Of a stretch of DNA of 47,279 nucleotides, positions 1-6,250 are shown in pieces. The notes under the pieces were generated by a model. It saw only the letters and a list, made by a program, of their open reading frames with translations, was not told the origin of the DNA and did not search any database. Each line of letters starts with the position of its first letter. Position 1 is the first letter of the stretch. This DNA is from Parabacteroides sp. PF5-9 (GTDB lineage: Bacteria; Bacteroidota; Bacteroidia; Bacteroidales; Tannerellaceae), in assembly GCF_029893105.1 (NCBI RefSeq), contig NZ_JARXWG010000030.1:1-47279 (forward strand), given 5' to 3'. Position numbers and translations under genes: made by a program.

Positions 1-524
1 AACCTGTGTGCCCAGTCTGCGTTAAACTGGCTGCGGAAATCCTCGTTTGAATTAAAGGTGGCATTCTTCCCGAAGATCATCTTTAAGAAACGAAGGAATG
101 TTGTCTTGCCGGTATTCCGTTCGTTGGATACCAGTAATAGGATAGGAAGCATTTGAGTAGGTTTCATGTAGAGGATCTGCAGATAATCCAAACCAAGCTC
201 CAGTTGTTCTCCGAAAATATGTGTTAGGAATGAGCGTATATACGGAAAGTCTCCTTCAGTTGGAACATGATTAATTGGTTCATACTGGTTCAGATATTTC
301 CCATGTACCTGTTTATAGTCGATATGGTCGGGAATAATACAGAAGCCATCATACTTATCTATTTCCGGTAGGTTGTTCTTGCCATAGTCCTGTCGAAGCG
401 TTTCATAACTCCATGGAATCTTTTCTTCGATATAATCGCCACTGATAAGAGGGCGATGTACGGTTTTATACAGCGTGGTGCCAACCCTTAGAAACTTTTC
501 CGCTGTGTTTTCTTTTTCTTTCAT
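1..524 (-). CDS. Primase-helicase family protein, C-terminally cut by window edge
   Basis: An open frame runs from an ATG at 524 to the window edge (174 residues visible). A strong ribosome site (GGAGGGG) lies about 6 bases before the start, inside the stop region of the upstream HTH gene. Residues 134-142 read NERNTGKTT, a Walker A P-loop preceded by a hydrophobic strand, as in the SF3-like helicase part of DUF5906-type proteins carried by Bacteroides integrative elements. These proteins are thought to open DNA for element replication. The first 130 residues resemble the linker before the helicase; no primase catalytic motif is visible. The family call rests on the P-loop and on context, since the Walker B and later motifs are off the window. 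Confidence 0.65.
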   Translation of the reverse strand, partial: MKEKENTAEKFLRVGTTLYKTVHRPLISGDYIEEKIPWSYETLRQDYGKNNLPEIDKYDGFCIIPDHIDYKQVHGKYLNQYEPINHVPTEGDFPYIRSFLTHIFGEQLELGLDYLQILYMKPTQMLPILLLVSNERNTGKTTFLRFLKMIFGKNATFNSNEDFRSQFNADWAHR

Positions 525-537
525 AGTAACACCCCTC

Positions 538-879
538 CTATCTTTTACGTTTGGCACTCTTGGCAAGTGTAAGATTGGCCGATGCTATATGTCCCTGATG
601 GGATTTGGTTTGACCATCTGCCCACAGGATGAGTTCTTTCCTTGAAAAAACGAGCTTGTTACCATACTTACGAAAAGGCATAGAGCCGGAAGAGGTAAGT
701 TTGTATATTTTCGCTTTAGAAGTTGGATATCCGTATTCTTCAAGCACTTGGATGGCGGTATCCAATGTTATTGTATCGGGAAGCTCTTTTGGGGTAGATA
801 GCACCGGAAAAGCCTTGGATACCTCTTCGCTGATGATCGCCCGAAGTTCCTCGGACGTAGTTAGAATAATGTTTGTCAT
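538..879 (-). CDS. Small helix-turn-helix DNA-binding protein, excisionase-like
   Basis: 113 residues from ATG 879. A longer in-frame start at 1053 exists, but its extra 58 residues are Cys/Phe-rich, unlike a cytosolic protein, and lie in the AT-rich spacer, so I reject it. Residues about 37-88 form a MerR/excisionase-like helix-turn-helix: a helix with TLDTAIQVLEEYG, a recognition helix with SKAKIYKL, then a wing around PFRKYGNKLVFSRKEL. The tail is Lys/Arg rich. Such proteins in Bacteroidales elements act as excisionase or transcription factors. It is followed directly by the primase-helicase, whose ribosome site overlaps this stop, so the two are probably co-transcribed. The exact role is inferred from position. 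Confidence 0.7.
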   Translation of the reverse strand: MTNIILTTSEELRAIISEEVSKAFPVLSTPKELPDTITLDTAIQVLEEYGYPTSKAKIYKLTSSGSMPFRKYGNKLVFSRKELILWADGQTKSHQGHIASANLTLAKSAKRKR

Positions 880-1116
880 AACTATGCTATTTATAAATGA
901 ATAACTAGCTGTCGTCACAGCGTTAATTATCAATTGATAGCACAAAGTAAAAACAGATATAAATAGTGATAAAACGTGGAATAGCTTTACATAGGGTAGA
1001 CAAATACTACAATTTCGATGCAAAATGCTACAACTCCAGAAGAGAGATAACATCGCTTTACATCGGTTGTCTGCGGTTGTCTTACCGTTGTAAAGTCAAA
1101 AGAAAAAAGTGATTTT
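880..1116. other. Intergenic spacer with hairpin and direct repeats
   Basis: AT-rich spacer between two HTH genes. CTTTACATCGGT (1056-1067) and ACCGTTGTAAAG (1084-1095) form a 12-bp inverted repeat with one mismatch. Its loop contains CGGTTGTCT twice (1064-1072 and 1074-1082). GCTTTACAT also occurs at 984-992. It may be a regulator or excisionase binding site; this is inference only. Confidence 0.45.
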
Positions 1117-1518
1117 TTATTGTTTTTGTTTGTGAAGCTGTTCAATTACTTCGTCTATATCGAAGCTGGTAACCTTTATACTCGGCATAACATACTGAGA
1201 GATAAATCCTTTTTCTAACCATTGATCTACGGTTGGACGTGAAACCTTCATCATCTTTGCTAAAAGGTATTTGGAAATAATCGGCTTACCGTTGAAGTGT
1301 TCTATGAATTGTTTGTTAGCTGCATAGTAGTGTTGAAGGTTGGAGATAGCTTTGTCAACATCCAGTATGTAAGGTTGGTATTTTTTGGTTATAGTGATCT
1401 CGATAGAATCCATGTCATAGTCTGCTGCCAGCTCCGGGTTTTTGGACAACTCTGCTATAAGTTGCCCAAAGATAGCAGTATCCTTTGCTTTTATGGTCGT
1501 TTTCTTACGGCGTGGCAT
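1117..1518 (-). CDS. Helix-turn-helix DNA-binding protein of the integrative element
   Basis: 133 residues with a basic N-terminus (PRRKKTTIKAK). Residues about 80-107 read as a helix-turn-helix (KYLLAKMMKVSRPTVDQWLEKG), followed by a short beta segment and a last helix (FDIDEVIEQLHKQ), the layout of excisionase/MerR-like HTH_17 domains that choose a site from a single recognition helix. The middle part, about 40-75, is probably helical. It starts 3 bases after the stop of the AlbA_2 gene, so the integrase, regulator and this gene form one transcript. By analogy with other Bacteroidales elements it may control excision or element gene expression. The substrate site is unknown. Confidence 0.7.
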   Translation of the reverse strand: MPRRKKTTIKAKDTAIFGQLIAELSKNPELAADYDMDSIEITITKKYQPYILDVDKAISNLQHYYAANKQFIEHFNGKPIISKYLLAKMMKVSRPTVDQWLEKGFISQYVMPSIKVTSFDIDEVIEQLHKQKQ

Positions 1519-1521
1519 GTT

Positions 1522-3102
1522 TTATTTGTCCTTTAGTATATTCATTACTTTATCAGTAAAATAATACCCACCCGTTTTGGGAGCTCCACGAAACTCGACA
1601 ATGTCTTTTCTTCTTAAAATACGAAGATAGCGCTCGGCTGTTGTCAAGCTTTTATTTATTCTATTAGATATTTCTACTGCATTTAACCCTGAAACGTTCA
1701 TAAGAACATCCACTATGTCATTTACACCGTCATTTACACCGTCATTTACACCGTCATGAATGAGGGTGTAAATTTTACCAACCTTACTATCAGTGTTTTC
1801 TAAAACTTTTACACCATCATTTACACCGCCATCTACACCGTCACTCTTGACAAAAGCTGGGTGCATCGGAAGCGTAGTAATAAAATAGCTGTAATTATCA
1901 TCTGTTTCAAAGCGAGGTTCAGGAGAACCGTTTTTCATCATTTCTTTGCGGATAATGGGAATACCCGTTCCTCGACCCTCCGTCATATCCAGTTCTTTCA
2001 GGAAGTCACCTATCCTACGATTCCGATACCGGCGGTTGTGAATAACTCCACTACGAATTTCATCCATCTTTACACTCCGATCGGGACCACCTTGATTGAT
2101 GATTTCAATGCAATCCGGTAGTATCCGTATTTCCACCGGCTCTCTCACTTCCCAATTTCTATGATAAAGACTATTTACAATACTTTCTTCTAATGCCCGA
2201 AACGGATAATTCCATACACGCTGCGATTCGGCTCTATCCGGCAACTTGTATATTTGTTCTTTCAACACCACGCTCCGTAATTGAGCAAGAGCTTGTTGTA
2301 TTTGAATATAAATAGGACCCGTAATTGCCGGTTTTTCGTAAAATGTAGGATCCCCCAGTCCGTTTGGGAACTCGACAATCTCAATGCGAGAATAAGGGAA
2401 AAACTTTTCGGGATGGTAGTTAAACATCATCAATGCGATATTCTTGGGATACAACAACTCATCGGGACCACTTACCAAGTCCATTGCCCTATAAATATCG
2501 ATCAAGGGTGTAGTTTCTATTTGCTCCACCAATGTGCTGCCTACATTCAATAGATATTCTCTAACCAGTAAGGGAGAAATATCATCAACACTCGCTTGTG
2601 TATTAATACGGTCGTCAAAGGGTGTCCGGTTACTCAGACTTATCAGTTCTTCCCGTTCTTCTTTATTGGGAATGCAAGTGCTGGCATACCTTCGGATATA
2701 ATATTGTCGTTTCTTTTCTTTCGCTGTTACATCTTCCGGTACTTCATACGGACGGTTCATACCTGCCGGCACCCATATCACAAGAATATTTTTGTCGTCT
2801 ATAGTCTCTATACTGATTTTTGGAGCATAATATGGACGTATCAGATTATTGTAACCAATCATTTCTTTTTGAATAGCATCCAATTGTTCTGTCGGAATAC
2901 CTGCAACCGGTCGCTTGGATCTACCGTTCTCTTCTTCGGCACCAACGATAATATACCCACCTCCGATATTTTCAAAATCATTGGCAAAAGCAGATATCGT
3001 CCGATATATTGCTGCCGGATTCCAACCCTTCTTATATTCAATCCGTTCACTCTCCACTATGCGGCCGGAAATCAGTTTCTCTACATTAACAGGTATTGCC
3101 AT
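1522..3102 (-). CDS. AlbA_2 / HATPase_c_4 family transcriptional regulator
   Basis: 526 residues. The N-terminal part (about 10-130) matches the AlbA_2 (Schlafen AAA_4) putative DNA-binding domain, with ESERIEYKKGW, ISAFANDFENIGGGYIIVG and later RRYASTCIPN. The centre (about 300-400) carries an ATPase-like fold with ALEESIVNSLYHRNW, IEIINQGG and EGRGTGIPIIRKEM, which matches HATPase_c_4. The last about 60 residues form a winged helix (LNAVEISNRINKSLTTAERYL). Between these is a low-complexity hinge made of repeated DGVN units. The family is common in Bacteroidales genomes and elements and is annotated as a putative regulator; its targets are not known. It lies 9 bases after the integrase stop. 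Confidence 0.8.
   Translation of the reverse strand: MAIPVNVEKLISGRIVESERIEYKKGWNPAAIYRTISAFANDFENIGGGYIIVGAEEENGRSKRPVAGIPTEQLDAIQKEMIGYNNLIRPYYAPKISIETIDDKNILVIWVPAGMNRPYEVPEDVTAKEKKRQYYIRRYASTCIPNKEEREELISLSNRTPFDDRINTQASVDDISPLLVREYLLNVGSTLVEQIETTPLIDIYRAMDLVSGPDELLYPKNIALMMFNYHPEKFFPYSRIEIVEFPNGLGDPTFYEKPAITGPIYIQIQQALAQLRSVVLKEQIYKLPDRAESQRVWNYPFRALEESIVNSLYHRNWEVREPVEIRILPDCIEIINQGGPDRSVKMDEIRSGVIHNRRYRNRRIGDFLKELDMTEGRGTGIPIIRKEMMKNGSPEPRFETDDNYSYFITTLPMHPAFVKSDGVDGGVNDGVKVLENTDSKVGKIYTLIHDGVNDGVNDGVNDIVDVLMNVSGLNAVEISNRINKSLTTAERYLRILRRKDIVEFRGAPKTGGYYFTDKVMNILKDK
1719..1754. repeat. In-frame 12-bp tandem repeat in the AlbA_2 gene
   Basis: Three perfect copies of CATTTACACCGT on the plus strand encode the DGVN hinge repeats of the minus-strand gene. 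A second, degenerate cluster lies at about 1811-1845. The unit is a multiple of three, so slippage would lengthen or shorten the hinge without a frameshift. Confidence 0.85.
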
Positions 3103-3111
3103 GTTCTCTAT

Positions 3112-4344
3112 TTATTCTCCAAAGTTAGTTAATAATCTTGCATTCTTCTCCCTTTCTTCTTTTTCGAAGGATGCCAAGTAGTTCTCTGTTGTTTTCAGGT
3201 CGTTATGTCCTAAGCTTTCAGATATATAGGCAATATTAGCTCCGGAACGTTTCAGAACCGTCGCATAGGAATGCCGAGCCGAATAGGTGCTTAAACCGTC
3301 TATACCTAATGCTGCGCCAATCTTCTTTAGTCGTTTGTTGCACAGCTTGGTAACCGCTTTTACCACATCTTTTTCTTCAAAAGGTGTTTCATTTCCTTTA
3401 AGATATCCGAAAATGTAATCTTCCGGTTTTCTGGATTTATTGCCCCATTTCTTGATAATAGCATCCATTTCAGGGGTTACAATAGCACATACTTCCTTTT
3501 TCGTCTTAGATGTTCGGGCAGTCTTTGCCCGCAAAAAGCAGATCTCTCCATTACGAATGTTAGAATACTTAAGCGTCAGCATATCGGCAAAGTTAATGCC
3601 ATTACAGAGATAGGAAAAGAACCACATATCTCGATACTTTTCTGTCGCCTCCGTTCCATCGGAGTAAGTAACAATTGCTTTTATTTGCTGTAGGGAAAGA
3701 GTTAACTTTCGCCCTTGCCCAGTCGGTATTTCATATTTCCCGTATCCGAACGGGTACTGACTTTCTTTTATGATTCCAGCTCTCTTTGCTTCATTAATAA
3801 TACAACGAATAGCTCGGCAATACATCCCGATGGTTGTATAGGCTCTACCGGCATTTAGTAGATACTTCTCATATCTCTTCAACCAATCTACTGTAACAGC
3901 AGTAAAAGGGATATTCTCACCCGCGAAATATTCCACACTCTTTAGTGCATCCTGATAGAAAAGGTGAGTACCTACTTGTTCATTGTCCAATAGCGCTCGT
4001 ATCTTGACTTTGAATCCAGAATTAAGGGTGTCTGATGTTGTTCTACTTAAACGGCTATTCAATGTATCAAAGGAGAACCCACCTTCATGCAGTAAACCTT
4101 GAACAGTATCTTTTACTATATCAAATGTGTTCTGTATATCCAAGCGTATGGACAGCATTTTCTTACTTTTGGTATCAGGCAATCTCTCCCAGTCTTCAAT
4201 GGTCATATACTTACCTGTTGAGTAGTATTTACGCACACGCTGATAGGTGACACGTATTTTGATAGGATACAAATTATCCTTAGTTGCTCTCCGATTATCG
4301 AAAAAGGAAGAAACCGTCACCCCATTGTTTGAATAGTTGAACAT
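3112..4344 (-). CDS. Tyrosine site-specific integrase, IntDOT-like
   Basis: 410 residues from ATG 4344. The longer start at 4419 is rejected because it lies upstream of the likely -7 element at 4408-4415. The N-terminal arm-type domain (about 1-50) is followed by a core-binding SAM-like domain (about 110-200) and the catalytic domain (about 220-410). Visible catalytic residues are K274, R357 (SARHSYAT), H380 (LGHND) and the nucleophile Y389 (TTENYL). The first catalytic Arg is replaced by Asn251 (NGINFAD), and the usual His of the HxxR box is Tyr354. Loss of the first Arg is known in IntDOT-type recombinases, so the enzyme is probably active. It sits beside the tRNA junction, with its gene pointing into the element. 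Confidence 0.9.
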   Translation of the reverse strand: MFNYSNNGVTVSSFFDNRRATKDNLYPIKIRVTYQRVRKYYSTGKYMTIEDWERLPDTKSKKMLSIRLDIQNTFDIVKDTVQGLLHEGGFSFDTLNSRLSRTTSDTLNSGFKVKIRALLDNEQVGTHLFYQDALKSVEYFAGENIPFTAVTVDWLKRYEKYLLNAGRAYTTIGMYCRAIRCIINEAKRAGIIKESQYPFGYGKYEIPTGQGRKLTLSLQQIKAIVTYSDGTEATEKYRDMWFFSYLCNGINFADMLTLKYSNIRNGEICFLRAKTARTSKTKKEVCAIVTPEMDAIIKKWGNKSRKPEDYIFGYLKGNETPFEEKDVVKAVTKLCNKRLKKIGAALGIDGLSTYSARHSYATVLKRSGANIAYISESLGHNDLKTTENYLASFEKEEREKNARLLTNFGE

Positions 4345-4372
4345 AAGCGCTATATTTGATCTGTTTCTCTCC

Positions 4373-4415
4373 GTGTGCAAACCGAATATTTGCACACAAT
4401 TTGCACACAAATATA
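4373..4415 (-). promoter_or_regulatory. Integrase promoter with repeated TTTGCACAC sites
   Basis: On the minus strand TATATTTG (4408-4415) matches the Bacteroidetes -7 element. Overlapping the expected start of transcription are GTGTGCAAA (4373-4381) and TTTGCACAC (4389-4397), a perfect inverted repeat with a 7-base gap. TTGCACACAA is also repeated at 4390-4399 and 4401-4410. This looks like an operator or an integrase arm-type site near the element end. Confidence 0.6.
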
Positions 4416-4535
4416 GCAATTATTTCAAAATATAAGTTTTTGGTTAGAGTTTTATTTTATATACTCATCTTTGTTTCAGTAAATTAGAAAATAGAAGAAA
4501 ATATATAAAAAATAAAGAAAGGCATCTTCTTAATA

Positions 4536-4579
4536 CTCATAATCAGGGAGTCCTTGGTTCAAGCCCAAGTGGGACCACC
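4536..4579 (+). other. 3' fragment of a CAT-anticodon tRNA (probable attachment site)
   Basis: The sequence has an anticodon loop CTCATAA (4536-4542), a 3' anticodon-stem strand TCAGG, a 5-base variable region, a perfect T-arm (CTTGG 4553-4557, TTCAAGC loop, CCAAG 4565-4569), a 7-base acceptor strand TGGGACC and discriminator A4577 followed by CC. The matching 5' anticodon stem is absent: the upstream bases TAATA do not pair with TCAGG. No D-arm or 5' acceptor strand is present either. This fits attR at a tRNA-Met (or CAT tRNA-Ile2) gene, with the crossover in or next to the anticodon loop. The intact tRNA should lie at the left end of the element, outside the window. Confidence 0.75.
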
Positions 4580-4590
4580 TTATAATATTT

Positions 4591-4632
4591 TGAACCGTTT
4601 ACAATCTATTGATTGTAAACGGTTTTTTCTTT
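4591..4632 (+). terminator. Strong intrinsic terminator after the tRNA fragment
   Basis: A perfect 14-bp stem (left arm AACCGTTTACAATC, loop TATT, then its exact complement) is followed by TTTTTTCTTTTT. It is probably the original terminator of the host tRNA gene, displaced by integration. Confidence 0.9.
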
Positions 4633-4687
4633 TTGGATCCAGATTTGGTTCCAAAACAAATTGAGTAAATACTTTCCTGTTATTGAA

Positions 4688-4695
4688 TACTTTTG
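4688..4695 (+). promoter_or_regulatory. -7 element for the CGGC gene
   Basis: TACTTTTG matches TAnnTTTG and lies 85 bases before the ATG at 4781. A clear -33 TTTG at the usual spacing is not seen. Confidence 0.4.
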
Positions 4696-4780
4696 TTTTC
4701 AATCAAAAAAACTATTCAGATATTTACAGACGAAAAGATAAACGTAAACAGATCGGTAAATATAATCATAACGAGTAAGA

Positions 4781-5122
4781 ATGGAAGGAAAAGTAAAAAT
4801 CGGAATAATACGTTGTCAGCAAACGGAAGATATGTGTCCGGGTACAACCTGCTTTAAAGTAGCCACAAAGGGTAAGTTGGCTTTTGCTGACTATGGTGAA
4901 TGTGAAATCGTCGGATTCGTCACTTGCGGTGGATGCCCTGGAAAACGTGCCGTACCCCGTGCGAAGATGTTAGTCGACCGTGGCGCTACGGTGATAGCCT
5001 TTGCTTCCTGTATTTTCAAAGGAACACCTATCGGTTTTGTCTGTCCGAACGCAACACAAATGCACGAGGCCATACAAAAAGCTATTGGCGATGAGATTGT
5101 ATTGTTGGGTTATACCCATTAA
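4781..5122 (+). CDS. CGGC domain-containing protein
   Basis: 113 residues filling the whole CGGC domain family length. Eight cysteines (C12, C19, C24, C41, C49, C52, C77, C88) are present, including the name-giving CGGCPGKR at 49-56 and an early RCQQTEDMCPG. The pattern suggests binding of metal or an iron-sulfur cluster; the family is predicted to bind metal through these cysteines and has no settled enzyme activity. There is no signal peptide, so it is cytosolic. It is the first complete chromosomal gene after the element junction and stands alone: the next gene has its own promoter and leader. Confidence 0.85.
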   Translation: MEGKVKIGIIRCQQTEDMCPGTTCFKVATKGKLAFADYGECEIVGFVTCGGCPGKRAVPRAKMLVDRGATVIAFASCIFKGTPIGFVCPNATQMHEAIQKAIGDEIVLLGYTH

Positions 5123-5176
5123 TTATAACTCAACTGTAATTGTTTGATTATTATTATCGCATTCATTAAAAATAGC

Positions 5177-5184
5177 TATCTTTG
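5177..5184 (+). promoter_or_regulatory. -7 element for the structured leader
   Basis: TATCTTTG matches TAnnTTTG exactly. Transcription would start near 5191, giving a 5' leader of about 225 bases before the methyltransferase start at 5417. Confidence 0.5.
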
Positions 5185-5190
5185 CCCATC

Positions 5191-5416
5191 TATGACAACT
5201 ACTAAGAAGGATCTGGTTTAGTAAATAAGTTCAGACGTCCTGTCGAACTTATCCCTTAGTCTATACTCGGGCATGTCTTGCCTGAGTTATTTTTCATGTC
5301 TTATAATCAAGTATAAAGGCCTATTATGATGTAGAGAATTACGCTCTGCAGGGTACTTATACTTAAGAAATAATGGACAGATAACTTTAAACATTCATTT
5401 ATAAATAAGAATAATC
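5191..5416 (+). ncRNA. Structured leader or small RNA upstream of the methyltransferase
   Basis: Several mutually consistent helices are visible. ATAAGTTC (5225-5232) pairs with GAACTTAT (5245-5252). ACTAAG (5201-5206) can pair with CTTAGT (5255-5260), but ACTAA can also pair with TTAGT at 5218-5222. ACTCGGGCA (5265-5273) pairs with TGCCTGAGT (5279-5287) and is followed by TTATTTTT, which is terminator-like. Further on, AAGTATAA (5309-5316) pairs with TTATACTT (5357-5364), enclosing GTAGAG (5331-5336)/CTCTGC (5344-5349). It may be an attenuator or riboswitch-like leader, or a free small RNA of about 105 bases. I do not recognise a known class. Confidence 0.5.
5265..5294 (+). terminator. Terminator-like hairpin inside the leader
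   Basis: A 9-bp stem with one G-T pair and a 5-base loop is followed directly by TTATTTTT. It lies between promoter and coding start, so it would act as an attenuator or end a small RNA. Confidence 0.6.
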
Positions 5417-6193
5417 ATGAGTAACGAAAATAAAACAATATACGATTTCGACTTTAGTTTAATCTGCGAATACTTCGCACAGGTAGAACGTCAAGGACCA
5501 GGAAGCCCGGAAACAACGCGTAAAGCATTAAGCTTTATTGACAATTTGACCGAGAAATCTCATATTGCCGACATTGGTTGCGGCACGGGCGGACAGACAA
5601 TTACTTTGGCGCAGCATATATCGGGTGAGATTACTGCACTTGACTTGTTTCCTGACTTTATTCAAATCTTCAATCGAAATGCCGAGCAACAGGGTTTTCA
5701 CAACCGAATGAAAGGCATCGTTGGTTCGATGACCGACGCTCTTCCTTTCGAAAAAGAATCGCTTGACCTGCTCTGGTCGGAAGGCGCTATCTACAACATA
5801 GGTTTTGAACGAGGACTGAACGAATGGCGACAATACCTGAAAACAGGCGGTTGTATCGCCGTATCGGAAGTCTCATGGTTTACCGATGAACGTCCCGATG
5901 AGATTAATGATTTTTGGATGGCCAATTATCCGGGGATAGATACAATCCCCAACAAGGTCGCTCAAATGCAGAAAGCAGGATATATTCCTATTGCCACCTT
6001 TGTTATTCCGGAAACGTGCTGGACGGAATGTTTTTTCGCTCCATGCCATCAGGCTCAGGAAGATTTTCTGAAGAAATACCCCGGAAACAAAACGGTAGAA
6101 GACCTGATTTACAACCAACGCCGCGAAGAGGTTTTGTATAATAAGTACAAAGCGTTTTATGGTTACGTGTTCTATATCGGAAAGAAGATTTAA
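5417..6193 (+). CDS. Class I SAM-dependent methyltransferase
   Basis: 258 residues, a typical length for a stand-alone Rossmann-fold methyltransferase. Motif I ([12 protein letters not shown], about 50-61) binds S-adenosylmethionine. The acidic end of strand 2 is ALDLFPDF (about 74-81), and [19 protein letters not shown] covers motifs post-II/III. The C-terminal part is rich in aromatic and Cys residues ([11 protein letters not shown]) and probably forms the substrate lid. The substrate is not evident; the UbiE/YcgJ-like fold is shared by many small-molecule methyltransferases. The gene is alone, with a structured leader of about 225 bases that suggests post-transcriptional control. A hairpin at 6206-6236 closes the unit. 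Confidence 0.85.
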   Translation: MSNENKTIYDFDFSLICEYFAQVERQGPGSPETTRKALSFIDNLTEKSHIADIGCGTGGQTITLAQHISGEITALDLFPDFIQIFNRNAEQQGFHNRMKGIVGSMTDALPFEKESLDLLWSEGAIYNIGFERGLNEWRQYLKTGGCIAVSEVSWFTDERPDEINDFWMANYPGIDTIPNKVAQMQKAGYIPIATFVIPETCWTECFFAPCHQAQEDFLKKYPGNKTVEDLIYNQRREEVLYNKYKAFYGYVFYIGKKI

Positions 6194-6205
6194 CCTATTC
6201 AAGTT

Positions 6206-6240
6206 GGGAAGATTATTTCAGAGAGATACTCTTCCCTTCT
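6206..6240. terminator. Hairpin between convergent genes
   Basis: GGGAAGA (6206-6212) and TCTTCCC (6230-6236) form a perfect 7-bp stem, with TTCTTCTT following on the plus strand. It sits between the convergent methyltransferase and ahpF ends and may serve both. Confidence 0.6.
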
Positions 6241-6250
6241 TCTTAAAATG

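Larger units (their letters stand above)
1..4580. mobile_element. Right end of a tRNA-targeted integrative element
   Basis: Five consecutive minus-strand genes (primase-helicase, two HTH proteins, AlbA_2 regulator, tyrosine integrase) end at a 3' tRNA fragment and terminator near 4536-4630, after which ordinary chromosomal genes begin on the plus strand. The integrase lies next to the junction, as is usual for tRNA-integrating elements. The left end, and any mobilisation or conjugation genes, are outside the window, so it could be an ICE, a mobilizable element or a satellite phage. The boundary is inferred from the broken tRNA. Confidence 0.75.

Noticed and set aside
880-1053. N-terminal extension of the HTH gene to 1053
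   Set aside because: The extra residues are hydrophobic and Cys-rich and unlike the DNA-binding family; ATG 879 gives a normal-size protein.
2596-3132. 178-codon plus-strand ORF opposite the AlbA_2 gene
   Set aside because: Antisense shadow: Cys/Phe-rich composition, no ribosome site, and the minus frame has clear domains.
4536-4579. Complete functional tRNA gene
   Set aside because: The D-arm, 5' acceptor strand and 5' anticodon stem are missing.
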